Both the position numbers and the translations under genes were made by a program. From NCBI RefSeq assembly GCF_900129545.1, contig NZ_FQWB01000002.1, forward strand, positions 186,001 through 250,000: 64,000 bases of DNA, in the 5' to 3' direction. The notes beneath the pieces are model-generated. The model did no database searches, was not told where the DNA came from, and worked only from the letters and a program-made list of their open reading frames with translations. Position 1 is the first letter of the stretch. Every line of letters begins with the position of its first letter. This DNA comes from Flavobacterium fluvii. GTDB taxonomy: Bacteria > Bacteroidota > Bacteroidia > Flavobacteriales > Flavobacteriaceae. Positions 48,101 through 56,202 of this stretch are shown in pieces.

Positions 48101-48403
48101 TGCAGGCTTGATCACCTGATTGTAATAAATAAAATGACGTTGCTTGATTTTGTCGTAAGCCATTTGCACACGCCCACCCAACTCGGGTAAAATCATCACC
48201 TTGATGTATTCATTTTCCAGATAGACAGCTTTATAAATCTTGTCCTGTTTCTCGTCTTCAATCTTTTCTACAACGGGATAAGGATAAACAACACCGCTAC
48301 TGCCTTGATACACTCTTTTTTCAAGAAAGATTGGGTTTTTTTCGGGTTTCCCGATTTCGTATGTAGGGATGATTACATCCTCTTGCCAAGCTTTAACACT
48401 CAT
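45128..48403 (-). CDS. DUF5107 / TPR protein, cytoplasmic
   Basis: The protein has 1091 aa without a signal peptide, unlike the glycosidases around it. Residues about 1-340 match DUF5107, a galactose-mutarotase-like beta fold (VMILPELGGRVQMAYDKIKQ, GGIEFNWPQHHRPSTF, LWWANPAVAVNEHYQSVFPPD, GPYIELMAGVFTDNQPDF). Residues about 475-1080 are at least ten TPR-like helical repeats (LEALKRDPSDVRNNNAMGLWLL, YNLGLALQYQGKNKEGYDAF, DYVAAGMYDEAVQLLEEG, YYLGNLWYDKRQYPEAIANWEKS). A role in cytoplasmic sugar binding, epimerisation or hydrolysis with TPR-mediated assembly is conceivable; no activity can be assigned. Confidence 0.75.
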   Translation of the reverse strand: MSVKAWQEDVIIPTYEIGKPEKNPIFLEKRVYQGSSGVVYPYPVVEKIEDEKQDKIYKAVYLENEYIKVMILPELGGRVQMAYDKIKQRHFIYYNQVIKPALVGLTGPWISGGIEFNWPQHHRPSTFLPVDHTIENNADGSITVWVSENEKMFHQKGMAGFTLHPGKAYLEIKGKLYNPTPVPQTFLWWANPAVAVNEHYQSVFPPDVHAVFDHGKRDVSTFPIATGTYYKVDYSAGIDISNYKNIPVPTSYMAINSDFNFVGGYENDTKAGVLHVANHHISPGKKQWTWGNGDFGKAWDRNLTDEDGPYIELMAGVFTDNQPDFSWMQPYEEKTFTQYFLPYRELGVVKNASQDLLLNLDKEGDKAIVKIFATSLQKKIRIVLEGFLDETLDLSPELVYEREILVGDIAFIDLKLMVYSENGRELLGIKSEEQEAKPTPEPAKAAFSPEETPTCEQLYLTGLHLEQYRHATYIATDYYLEALKRDPSDVRNNNAMGLWLLRRGKFAESEKYFNAAIDTQLQRNPNPYDGEPHYNLGLALQYQGKNKEGYDAFYKSCWNAAMQDAGYFGCAQISCKKDNLTNALHEIDKSLVRNWHNHKARALKTAILRKLGTEKEALALIADSLKIDLFNFGCRFEEYLITNSVAVLEEMHQLMRGEIHNYEAMALDYVAAGMYDEAVQLLEEGIKVCPTTPMTYYYMGWALNLANKDAKAVFETAANHAPEYCFPNRLEAILALEVAQKVNPKDSKAPYYLGNLWYDKRQYPEAIANWEKSAAIDGTFPTVIRNLALAYFNKLQQEEKAVQYLEKAFSLDTTDSRILMELDQLHKRLCKPHAERFSFLEKHFNLVTQRDDVYLEYATLCNQLGNYAKAIELIDHRIFHPWEGGEGKVPAQYQLARVELAKQHLSKKEFEPAIKLLNECLEYPHNLGEGKLSGAQENDFHYWLGCAYEGLEQMDEARKYWELAKDGNSEPAAAIFYNDQKPDKIFYQGLALLKLGLPNEANIRFNKLVGFGEKHLDNTIKLDYFAVSLPDLLIWEDDLTFRNKIHCHYMLGLGNLGLGEMDKAKKHLQEAAKMDVNHQGVQVHLAINSII

Positions 48404-48443
48404 TTTTTTATTTTTACAATTACTTAATTTTCTTGTTTCTATC

Positions 48444-48479
48444 TCAACTGGATATCGGATTGATAACCATTCCAGTTGA
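48444..48479. other. Intercistronic hairpin
   Basis: TCAACTGGA (48444-48452) and TCCAGTTGA (48471-48479) form a perfect 9-bp stem with an 18-nt loop, between the true GH2 stop (48491) and the DUF5107 start. There is no T-tract, so processing or stabilisation is more likely than termination. Confidence 0.45.
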
Positions 48480-48490
48480 AGTACTCCCTT

Positions 48491-48663
48491 TTAATTTTGT
48501 ACTGGTTTCTCTTCGGAATAAAACGCTTTCAATATATACCACGCTTTTTTCTTTTCGCCTTTATCCGAAAGCAATCCTTTTCGATTCCATCCTTTTTGGA
48601 AAGTGGGGTGCAAGCGAAGAGGCGATTGGAAATCGGCCAAAATCCACGGACAAGTGCCACGCA
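48491..48663 (-). other. Out-of-frame 3' tail of the frameshifted GH2 gene
   Basis: Restoring one T in the run at 48666-48663 continues the upstream protein as FLRGTCPWILADF, then SPLRLHPTFQKGWNRKGLLS, then KKKAWYILKAFYSEEKPVQN and a TAA at 48493-48491. CPWILADF and NRKGLL are conserved GH2 barrel-end motifs, which proves this is the original reading frame. Confidence 0.88.
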
Positions 48664-50286
48664 AAATGGAATTCGTTTCAGCATCGTGATCTGGTCTTTG
48701 TAAAATTGCTCCATGTATTCTTCACTCCACGAACTGGCCACATCTGCCGGCCCATGATTATCGTACAAGGCTTCACAGCCAAATTCACTCATGATTACCG
48801 GTTTGTTGTAGCTCGATACCCATTCAATTTCCGACGGTGATTTGAACCACGGTTTATACCAACCGATATATTCATTGATGCCAATCACGTCTAGCGAGTT
48901 GATAAGATCGTCCTCAATAATAACTTTGTTGTCTTTATATTTTATGTTATTGAAAGCCGCAGAAATAAGCCGAGTATTGTCAATGCTTCGGCAAAGGGTT
49001 GCCATGTCGGCAATGGCTTGGGTTCGATTCTTGGATCCTTGTGGTGTTTCGTTGGCCATGCTCCAAGTGATAATGGAACAACGGTTTTTGTCGCGTCGCA
49101 CTATTTCTTTCATTTGCAAATTCATCAGCTTTTGCGTTGGTTCTTTGTCAAAACTAATCGACTGGAAAACGGGAACTTCTTCCCAAATCATGAAGCCCAT
49201 GCGTTCAGCCATTCGCACCATGTTTTCGTTGTGGGGATAATGGGAAGTTCGTATAAAATTGCACCCCAGTTCTTTGGCCCAAGTAAGGAGAATAAGTGCG
49301 TCCGATTCGGAAAAGGCACGACCCCTGCGTTGCGGTATTTCTTCGTGAATGTTGACACCTTTCAGAAAGACCGATTCTCCATTGAGCAGAATGTCGACAC
49401 CTTTGGTTTCAATGCTGCGAAATCCAATTTCTTCAGAAACTGCATCGCTATCACAGCTAATATTTACTTTATACAATTTTGGGTTTTTCGGACTCCAAAG
49501 CGATAATTTTGCCGAAAATTTTACCACTGCATATCCTTTGGCATTGGTTTTTAAAGTCAAGTTGATTTTTGCTTCCGGGATTTGTACTTCAACTTGCTGG
49601 GCCGAGGTTACTCCAGCCAATTTCACATATCCTGACACTACATTTTTCGACCCTTTTTCCAATTGAATAAAATAATCGTCGATATAAACCGAAGACGTTT
49701 CCACCAATCTCACGTCACGAGTGATGCCGCCGTAGTTCAACCAGTCGTAACCCGTTGCCGGCACACCATCTTTTTGTCGCTCGTTGTTGACGCGCACAAT
49801 AATCGAGTTTTCACCGTTTTTTATCTTGTCGGTAATTTCAAATTGGAATGGGGTGAAGCCCCCCTCGTGACTACCAATTTTTTCGTTGTTCAAAAAAACG
49901 TCGGTAATGTAATTTGCTGCATCAAAATACAGGAACAAGCGCTTGCCGGATTGTTTCTGGGCCACGAAAGTTTTCTTGTACCAAATGGTGGATTCGTAGT
50001 TTTTAAGTTCCGGCAATTGCGAATTGATATCGCCGGGAACATCAAACACTGGGCCTCCATCGAAGGAGTATTCGTAAAATTCAGATTTTTCAACAGGCTT
50101 TTTGTCTTTGTACAAAGCCTTCCAGGACTTTATTCCTACGTCGTATGGATCAATGATGACTTGCCATTTACCGTTGAGACTTGTCTGCTTGCGATCTGGA
50201 ATATTGGTCATGAAATCCTGTGCCGAAAGAAATGCGCACTTCAATAGAACCAAAAGTATTAAAAGTTTGCGATCATGTTTTTTCAT
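48529..50286 (-). CDS. GH2 beta-galactosidase/glucuronidase-like, frameshifted near the C-terminus
   Basis: As sequenced the protein has 585 aa with signal peptide ending AFLSAQ. Jelly roll (about 35-195), Ig-like domain and TIM barrel are present, with acid/base Glu413 (TWSMANETPQ) and nucleophile Glu501 (VIMSEFGCEA). After Phe541 the sequence turns into unrelated, Arg/Lys-rich residues ending KRKKRGIY, because one base is missing from a T run (48666-48663 on the minus strand). The correct tail lies in another frame down to 48491. The product would lose the last barrel strand and helix and probably be inactive. It is either a real recent mutation or a homopolymer error. It is the second gene of the MFS operon. 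Confidence 0.85.
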   Translation of the reverse strand: MKKHDRKLLILLVLLKCAFLSAQDFMTNIPDRKQTSLNGKWQVIIDPYDVGIKSWKALYKDKKPVEKSEFYEYSFDGGPVFDVPGDINSQLPELKNYESTIWYKKTFVAQKQSGKRLFLYFDAANYITDVFLNNEKIGSHEGGFTPFQFEITDKIKNGENSIIVRVNNERQKDGVPATGYDWLNYGGITRDVRLVETSSVYIDDYFIQLEKGSKNVVSGYVKLAGVTSAQQVEVQIPEAKINLTLKTNAKGYAVVKFSAKLSLWSPKNPKLYKVNISCDSDAVSEEIGFRSIETKGVDILLNGESVFLKGVNIHEEIPQRRGRAFSESDALILLTWAKELGCNFIRTSHYPHNENMVRMAERMGFMIWEEVPVFQSISFDKEPTQKLMNLQMKEIVRRDKNRCSIITWSMANETPQGSKNRTQAIADMATLCRSIDNTRLISAAFNNIKYKDNKVIIEDDLINSLDVIGINEYIGWYKPWFKSPSEIEWVSSYNKPVIMSEFGCEALYDNHGPADVASSWSEEYMEQFYKDQITMLKRIPFCVALVRGFWPISNRLFACTPLSKKDGIEKDCFRIKAKRKKRGIY

Positions 50287-50343
50287 GGAAATGGATATTG
50301 ATATGCTGATTAAATGTTGTTTTTTGTGAAGAAATCATAGATG

Positions 50344-51741
50344 TTACTTGACCAATTCACTCTCGATTTCTTCCAATGTTTTCCCTTTGGTTTCAGGCAG
50401 TTTTCTCAAGATAAAGAAGAATCCGAGAATACAAATTCCGGCATACACCCAGAAAGTTCCGGCTGCACCGAACGATTTGTTGAGTAATGGAAAGGTGTAG
50501 GTGAGAATAAAACAGGCAATCCACAAGGCGAACGTGGACAAGGCCATGGCTGCACCACGCACCCGGTTAGGGAAAATTTCGGAGAGAATTACCCAAGTTA
50601 TGGGTGCCAACGACATCGCATAAATGGCAATGGCCACTACCACCAACGAAAGAACGGCCACCCCTTTCAACTCAAAATAAAAGGCAGAACCCAGAAGCAA
50701 ATACGTGATAGCCAAACCGGATGCCCCGAAGACCATCAGTTTTTTACGCCCCCATTTATCGACAGTAAACATGGCAACAAGCGTAAACACGAGATTTACC
50801 GTTCCGGTTATCACAATATTGAACAGCGTGTCGCTTACGCCATAACCTGCGGCAGTAAAAATCTCTTCGGCATAATTAAAAACGGTATTGATTCCGCACC
50901 ATTGTTGGAAAACAGCAATGACAATTCCAATCAGCAGCACGTTGCGGAATTTAGGATTGAGCAGTGCCTTGAAATCCATTTTCTCGGTCACATCGTTCAA
51001 GGTTGCCTGTATGTTGGCCATTTCTTCACGGGCATATTCTTCGCCTCCTATTTTATTCAGGGTAGGGAACGCTTTTTCTTGTTTGCCGGCTTTCATCAAC
51101 CAACGAGGACTTTCAGGAAGGGTAAAAGCCAGTAAAAGGAATACTACCGACGGCATTGCACATGCAAAAAACATCCAACGCCAACCCATTTGCCCATTCC
51201 ATGAAGCGCGAATGAATTCGTCGGTCACTCCTGCAGGAACTTTTTCGGCAATAAGCAAGTTGACAATTTGTGCCGCAAGAATACCGATGACAAGGGTCAT
51301 TTGGTTGAGTGAAACAAAGCGCCCCCTTAAATGGGAGGGAGCGACTTCGGCAATATACATGGGCGAAAGTGCCGATGCCAAGCCAATTCCCACACCACCA
51401 ATTATTCTGAAAACAACAAATAGTAGATAAGTTGAAGCCCATCCAGTGCCCAAAGAAGCCACCGTAAACAAGAAGGCAGAAAGCAATAACGGCCATTTTC
51501 GTCCGAACTTGTCACTGATTACGCCGGATACAACCGCACCCAAGATACAACCAATCAAGGCAGAACTCATCGCCCAGGCTTGCAGGTTTGCCGATGTGGT
51601 AATGTCGAAAAAACGCTCGTAAAACGGTTTTGCACCACCGATTACCACCCAGTCATAACCGAAAAGCAATCCGCCCATGGCAGAAACCATGGAGATGGCA
51701 AATAAATAGAAATTGTTGAATTGTTTGTTTTGGTTCGTCAT
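50344..51741 (-). CDS. MFS sugar porter (sugar:proton symporter family)
   Basis: The protein has 465 aa with 12 predicted membrane helices. Sugar-porter signatures are present: GGLLFGYDWVVIGG in helix 1, SDKFGRKWPLL between helices 2 and 3, RIIGGVGIGLASALSPMYIAEVAP, PESPRWLMKAGK before the central loop, QQWCGINTVFNYAEEIF in helix 7 and PETKGKTLEEIE at the end. It moves a monosaccharide or small oligosaccharide across the inner membrane. Being first in an operon with periplasmic GH2 and GH35 galactosidases, galactose or arabinose is the likeliest cargo. It has its own promoter with a 21-bp direct repeat shared with the AraC gene. Confidence 0.9.
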   Translation of the reverse strand: MTNQNKQFNNFYLFAISMVSAMGGLLFGYDWVVIGGAKPFYERFFDITTSANLQAWAMSSALIGCILGAVVSGVISDKFGRKWPLLLSAFLFTVASLGTGWASTYLLFVVFRIIGGVGIGLASALSPMYIAEVAPSHLRGRFVSLNQMTLVIGILAAQIVNLLIAEKVPAGVTDEFIRASWNGQMGWRWMFFACAMPSVVFLLLAFTLPESPRWLMKAGKQEKAFPTLNKIGGEEYAREEMANIQATLNDVTEKMDFKALLNPKFRNVLLIGIVIAVFQQWCGINTVFNYAEEIFTAAGYGVSDTLFNIVITGTVNLVFTLVAMFTVDKWGRKKLMVFGASGLAITYLLLGSAFYFELKGVAVLSLVVVAIAIYAMSLAPITWVILSEIFPNRVRGAAMALSTFALWIACFILTYTFPLLNKSFGAAGTFWVYAGICILGFFFILRKLPETKGKTLEEIESELVK

Positions 51742-51775
51742 AATATAAGCTTTGTGGTTTTGTTAATTAATCAAA

Positions 51776-51783
51776 CAAAAATA
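51776..51783 (-). promoter_or_regulatory. -7 box of the MFS/GH2/GH35 operon
   Basis: The minus strand reads TATTTTTG, an exact TAnnTTTG box, 34 nt before the ATG at 51741 and 16 nt downstream of the direct-repeat operator. Confidence 0.7.
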
Positions 51784-51799
51784 CATGTAGCAATTCATT

Positions 51800-51834
51800 A
51801 ATAAATAGATTATATATTGAAATAAATGGATTAT
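51800..51834. promoter_or_regulatory. Direct-repeat operator between MFS operon and AraC gene
   Basis: AATAAATAGATTAT (51800-51813) and AATAAATGGATTAT (51821-51834) are direct repeats with one mismatch in 14 bp and a 21-bp period, two helical turns. This spacing is typical for paired AraC-family half-sites on one DNA face. It abuts the promoter of the MFS operon and lies 44 nt before the AraC start codon, so it could serve activation and autoregulation. Confidence 0.72.
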
Positions 51835-51877
51835 CTTACGACCTTGATTCTATTTCGGCAATATTAACCTGTTTATA

Positions 51878-52759
51878 ATGAATAATACAACGACACCCAA
51901 AATCAAGGCCGGTTTCCTTGGACAAACCATGGTGGTTTTGGATCCCGACAAGAAAAGAAAGCTGGTTTCCAATCTTTTTTTTCGCAACCTTTTCCCTGAT
52001 GCCATTGGTTATTTTCCAAATGCAAAACATCACAACCGGTCTAGAAAGAACGGGATCAACGAATACATACTATTATACTGTTTGGCAGGAGAAGGCTGGA
52101 TTAAAATCAACGGAAAAACGATACCGCTAACTCCCAATACGGGTTTCATTATCCCTGAAAACACGGGTCACAAATATGGAAGCTCCTTAAAAGATGCTTG
52201 GAGTATTTATTGGGTTCATTTTGAAGGCGATTATGCCGCAACACTTTACAAACGCTTCTCGACCTCCAATGATGCAGCCATCAAGATAGCATTTGACGAA
52301 AGTCGAATTACTCTGTTGAACGAAATAATCACACTTTTGGAAAGTGATTTTACCGATGAAAAAGTTGAACTAACCCACTTTAAGTTAATCGCATTTTTGA
52401 GTTCTTTATGTTATTCAAATACCTTGAACAGCAATGTCGATGATAAAATAAGTCATTCCATCGCATTCATGAAAGTCCATTTGAGCGAAATTTTGACCAT
52501 CGAACTGTTGGCAAACCAAGCTTGCTATTCCATTTCCAGGTATTCGGAACTCTTCAAACAAAAAACAGGCTATTCACCCATTCAATTTTTTATCCGGTTA
52601 AAAATTCTAAAATCTTGTGAGTACCTTTATTTTACAAATCTCAACATCAAGGAAATATGCAAAGAAGTGGGTTTTGACGACCCTTATTATTTTTCGCGAA
52701 TGTTCAAAAAGCAAATAGGCGTTTCTCCGAGCGAATACCGCAAGAAGAAAAAAGACTAA
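51878..52759 (+). CDS. AraC-family transcriptional regulator
   Basis: The protein has 293 aa and is cytoplasmic. The N-terminal cupin-like sugar-binding domain (about 15-165) contains [34 protein letters not shown]. The C-terminal double helix-turn-helix spans about 192-293: [29 protein letters not shown] as the first and [33 protein letters not shown] as the second, with the family signature. It is divergent from the MFS operon, sharing a 136-bp intergenic region with the 21-bp direct repeat. It probably senses a released monosaccharide (arabinose, galactose or rhamnose) and activates the operon from 51741. Confidence 0.92.
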   Translation: MNNTTTPKIKAGFLGQTMVVLDPDKKRKLVSNLFFRNLFPDAIGYFPNAKHHNRSRKNGINEYILLYCLAGEGWIKINGKTIPLTPNTGFIIPENTGHKYGSSLKDAWSIYWVHFEGDYAATLYKRFSTSNDAAIKIAFDESRITLLNEIITLLESDFTDEKVELTHFKLIAFLSSLCYSNTLNSNVDDKISHSIAFMKVHLSEILTIELLANQACYSISRYSELFKQKTGYSPIQFFIRLKILKSCEYLYFTNLNIKEICKEVGFDDPYYFSRMFKKQIGVSPSEYRKKKKD

Positions 52760-52796
52760 ATTTATTTTGGTTTAGGTTTTCCAAAGTATGGGGGCG

Positions 52797-54404
52797 TTAT
52801 TTATCATGGTTTCTCACCAATGACACATCATCCACTTGGCAAGACGCATTGGCTATTCCTTCTGCCAGAAAACCAATTTCCACTTTTCCGGATTTGACAG
52901 CGATGTTCGTTATGAGAATCGTTTGCCATGCCGTGTTTTCCTCTTTAATGCCGTATTTGAATTGGTTTCCATCGCTTGTGGCATACATTTCCAGAGTGGT
53001 AAAACCATTGCCGTTCTTTACTTTGGCTGTCAAGGTATAAATTCCATCTTCCAGTTTTACATAGGGTGAAGATGAAATAGTTTGGGATATTTTTCGCTTG
53101 AAATTCACTTTGTCACTGATGTTCAGGCTTTTTTCGCCGATTACAAGCTTTCGGTCGTTTTCCGTGTTGAAATAATTCAAGACTGGTGAAGTGGCGTTGT
53201 CAAGTGAAATTTTGTTTCCTTGAATAATTTCTGTCGTCCAGCCCGTTAATGGCAATTGCACCGGTTTTACGGGACTTGGAATATGTCTTCGGTCTGCCTC
53301 AAAGCTGCCGTTTTTTACAAAATCATTGTCTTTGGCTACTTCCCATAAACCAGTTTGGGCGTCTAAATTCCATGAACCAAGCGAATTAAAATGAGGGGTT
53401 TTTCCATCAAATGAAATCGGAAACCATTGGTTGTAGCCTAATCCGTTTCCGGCTAAATTGGCCCATCGGTCTCCACAATACAGCACGGTTTCCTGTTGGC
53501 TGCCTTTGACATTGATGAAAAAACCGGTTTGGGTAACGTGTGCAAAATCATAGGAAACTCCATTCATGACCAACATTTCGTTGGTGGGAAGATAAGGCCC
53601 CCTGATATCATCGGCTACCAGATAATAGGCATAAGAAGCATCCCAACCGTAAATGTTGGAAGCAAACATATAATATTTGTTGTTGTACTTGAACATACAA
53701 TTCCCTTCACGGCTTTCGCCCTTGAAAATTTGGGTACAGTCCAACAGATTGACTTTTCCTTCTTTGACGCCAATTTCGGAAACATAAATCTTGTTTCGTC
53801 CTTGTCCATACGAATAAATAAGATAGGATTTTCCACTGTCTTCATCGGTAAATACGGTTTGGTCGCCGGTATTGGTAGTCCCAATCATGGGTTCCATGTT
53901 TATTTTTTGGTGCCATGTAAAAGGACCCGTTGTTGAATCGGAAATGGCAATCAATACCTTGTTGCCGTGTTGGACAAACATCGCATATTTGTTCAATTCC
54001 TTGATGAAAGCCACTCCCAAACGACCCACCCAGGTTTTTCCAGACTTGTTGGTTTCGGCTTTGGTCAAAACATTCCCTTCAAACGTCCAGTTGACCAAAT
54101 CAGTGGAACTGTAGCAGGTTACCGATTCAAAAGTCGCATTCGGTGGCGTAACAGACGGATTATTTCTATAGGTATCGGCTTCAGCGTAATGAACACCATA
54201 CCAATAGTATTTTTTTACGCCCGTAGCTGGATCAGCGAATTTAAAAATGCCTCCGCCTTGACTGTTGATGGGTTGGCCGTCTTTGGTGTTCCAGAACACA
54301 TCGTTTTTGATGTTTTGTGTCTGTGCATTTAGATTCCCCGTTTTTGTTACTCCCAAAACATAAATTAATACCGACAAGATTGCATTGAGTTTTATATTTT
54401 TCAT
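52797..54404 (-). CDS. GH43 subfamily 24/34-like enzyme (exo-beta-1,3-galactanase type) with C-terminal CBM
   Basis: The protein has 535 aa from the ATG at 54404, which gives signal peptide MKNIKLNAILSVLIYVLGV...NAQ; an in-frame ATG at 54452 would overlap the upstream gene and spoil the signal. The propeller (about 30-340) begins INSQGGGIFKF ... YYWYGVHY. In place of the usual base Asp there is GGG, as known for GH43_24 galactanases that lack the canonical base. The pKa Asp (TGDQTVF) and a Glu (SREGNCMFKY) are visible, as is GDRWANLAGNGLGYNQWFPISF. Residues about 370-535 form a jelly-roll CBM. It probably trims the beta-1,3-galactan of arabinogalactan. It is 37 nt after the two-domain esterase. 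Confidence 0.8.
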   Translation of the reverse strand: MKNIKLNAILSVLIYVLGVTKTGNLNAQTQNIKNDVFWNTKDGQPINSQGGGIFKFADPATGVKKYYWYGVHYAEADTYRNNPSVTPPNATFESVTCYSSTDLVNWTFEGNVLTKAETNKSGKTWVGRLGVAFIKELNKYAMFVQHGNKVLIAISDSTTGPFTWHQKINMEPMIGTTNTGDQTVFTDEDSGKSYLIYSYGQGRNKIYVSEIGVKEGKVNLLDCTQIFKGESREGNCMFKYNNKYYMFASNIYGWDASYAYYLVADDIRGPYLPTNEMLVMNGVSYDFAHVTQTGFFINVKGSQQETVLYCGDRWANLAGNGLGYNQWFPISFDGKTPHFNSLGSWNLDAQTGLWEVAKDNDFVKNGSFEADRRHIPSPVKPVQLPLTGWTTEIIQGNKISLDNATSPVLNYFNTENDRKLVIGEKSLNISDKVNFKRKISQTISSSPYVKLEDGIYTLTAKVKNGNGFTTLEMYATSDGNQFKYGIKEENTAWQTILITNIAVKSGKVEIGFLAEGIANASCQVDDVSLVRNHDK

Positions 54405-54441
54405 TTTCCAATAGTTTGATGTGAACAGGCTTTTGACAGGA

Positions 54442-56076
54442 TTATTTTCCAATAAATTCCACTATCTGTGATGCAATGATTTCCTGACCGGAGCCAGCCA
54501 TGTGAATTCCGTCTTGTGCATAATAATCGAGTATGCCCAATAATGGATTGTATATGTCAATTACTTTAAAATTATATTGGGCTGCGACTGTTTTTAATTG
54601 AGGCAATAATGCCTGCAATCGTTCATTGCTCCCGGAATATTTATCCAAAATATTAGTTGTTCTGATGGGAGGTGGCGTTACAAAAAGGAATTTTGTTTTT
54701 GAGTTAGCTATGGAATGGCTTTTTATTTTATTCAGCAACTTGTCAAAGTTGGCCGCTACTTCATTTTGGTTGTCGGCAAATACTTTTTTGGTGTCGTTGG
54801 TACCTAAACAAACAATAATATAATCGTATTTTTTGTTTCCAATTTTCTGTTGTGCTTCATTCAAATAGTCATCTATGTTGTCCAATGCATTGAGGTCTTT
54901 TTTTCCAAGATTATCAAATCCAATGGTTCTGCCTCCTTTGGAAATATTGTAGATAAACGATTCCGGCATCATCTTTTTTAATTGGTCAACCCAACCATCT
55001 TTGTTGGCTCCATTGGAATCGCCGAGAGTTAAAATAGTATGCTTTAGCGATGTTGTGTTTTTGTGTGGTATTAATCCCAAAGCCTGGGGTATTTGCTCGT
55101 GACCACCCTCAAAAATGGTCAATTGAATGTTGTTGAATTTTCGAGAGAGATAGATGTTGCGATCAAATAATTTCTCTTCCTTGTTGTAGTTGGGGTTGAA
55201 ACGTTTTGTTATCAAGTTAATGATTTCTTTTTCGGAGACAAGGTCGGAATCTGTTGCTGTTTTTGATGAAATTTCGTCAAGATTGGTAAGTCCGTATTTA
55301 AGTTCTCCAACTAAACGATTGTACATGTTGATGGAATGCGTAATTGGAACAGAGCCTGTATAACCATCGTGAATGCCTTCATAAATGTATAATTTGGCGT
55401 TTTTTCGTAATTCCTGTGGAAATTTTTGCAGCAAAGGAGAACGTTTTACAGCCTCTTTACTATTGAAAATGCTATCTGTTGATACCGCTTTGAAGATGTC
55501 GTCGGCATATTTTTGTTTGCGTCCAACAGATTCCCAGTACCAGGTTTCTAAATCGGAAATTGGCGCCCAGGCCGAAAAGGTTTTTACTGGATAATGAACA
55601 TTCATGTAAGCAGCCAATGTGGCAAATCCTCCTCCCGAAACTCCTACAATATGTACCTCATTGGGGTCGGAATTTGTGTTTTTTAATGCAAACTGGATGG
55701 CATCTTCAATATCCGAAATAACCAGTTGACTTCCCATGGCTTCAGGTGTTTTATTTGCCCCCCTGAAATCGGGATGGATGTAATTCCAGTCCCGCGCCAG
55801 TATTTCTTTGGCAATAGGGTCTTTTTGGGTATAATCGGCACTCCAAGTATGAAGGCTTATTATTAATGGTTTGGGGGTTTTGCTTTTCGATGAATATAGG
55901 TATGCTTTTTGAGTTTTGTTGTCCACGGAAGAAGGTATTTCAACTTTTTGGAAAGCACTGTCCCAATTGTTTTTTGAAGTATCATCCCAAGTTGGATCTT
56001 TTTGTGCAAAAAGACTGGTCAATGTAAAAATAGTTGTTGCACAAACTACCAAAAAAATATTTACTGATTTTATCAT
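54442..56076 (-). CDS. Two-domain esterase: alpha/beta hydrolase fused to SGNH hydrolase
   Basis: The protein has 544 aa with signal peptide ending TSLFAQ. Residues about 45-335 form an alpha/beta hydrolase with nucleophile Ser147 (GVSGGGFAT), probable acid Asp237 (GIHDGYTGSVP) and His326 (EGGHEQIP). Residues about 345-544 form an SGNH/GDSL hydrolase with Ser354 (LGDSNGANKDGW), Asn427 (LGTNDTK), and Asp522 and His525 (QDGIHMAG). Both catalytic sets are complete. Such a chain could remove two different esters (for example acetyl and methyl) from one oligosaccharide. It is the first gene of a short operon under operator E, divergent from the GH43/GH78/GH28 operon. Confidence 0.87.
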   Translation of the reverse strand: MIKSVNIFLVVCATTIFTLTSLFAQKDPTWDDTSKNNWDSAFQKVEIPSSVDNKTQKAYLYSSKSKTPKPLIISLHTWSADYTQKDPIAKEILARDWNYIHPDFRGANKTPEAMGSQLVISDIEDAIQFALKNTNSDPNEVHIVGVSGGGFATLAAYMNVHYPVKTFSAWAPISDLETWYWESVGRKQKYADDIFKAVSTDSIFNSKEAVKRSPLLQKFPQELRKNAKLYIYEGIHDGYTGSVPITHSINMYNRLVGELKYGLTNLDEISSKTATDSDLVSEKEIINLITKRFNPNYNKEEKLFDRNIYLSRKFNNIQLTIFEGGHEQIPQALGLIPHKNTTSLKHTILTLGDSNGANKDGWVDQLKKMMPESFIYNISKGGRTIGFDNLGKKDLNALDNIDDYLNEAQQKIGNKKYDYIIVCLGTNDTKKVFADNQNEVAANFDKLLNKIKSHSIANSKTKFLFVTPPPIRTTNILDKYSGSNERLQALLPQLKTVAAQYNFKVIDIYNPLLGILDYYAQDGIHMAGSGQEIIASQIVEFIGK

Positions 56077-56137
56077 AATTACAGACTACTTTGAATTCAC
56101 AATATTTTGATGAAAATGTATTTGTTTTTTTCGTAAG

Positions 56138-56183
56138 TAAAAATAGGTTGTGCCGTTACAATTGCTATCCTGTGGCATCCTGT
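56138..56183 (-). promoter_or_regulatory. Promoter with CAGGAT operator (site E), two-domain esterase operon
   Basis: On the minus strand 56183 to 56165 reads ACAGGATGCCACAGGATAG, identical in all 19 bases to site A. After 19 nt comes TATTTTTA (56145-56138), the same box as at site A. The ATG is at 56076. Confidence 0.82.
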
Positions 56184-56202
56184 TTGTTTTTTATAAATTA
56201 TG

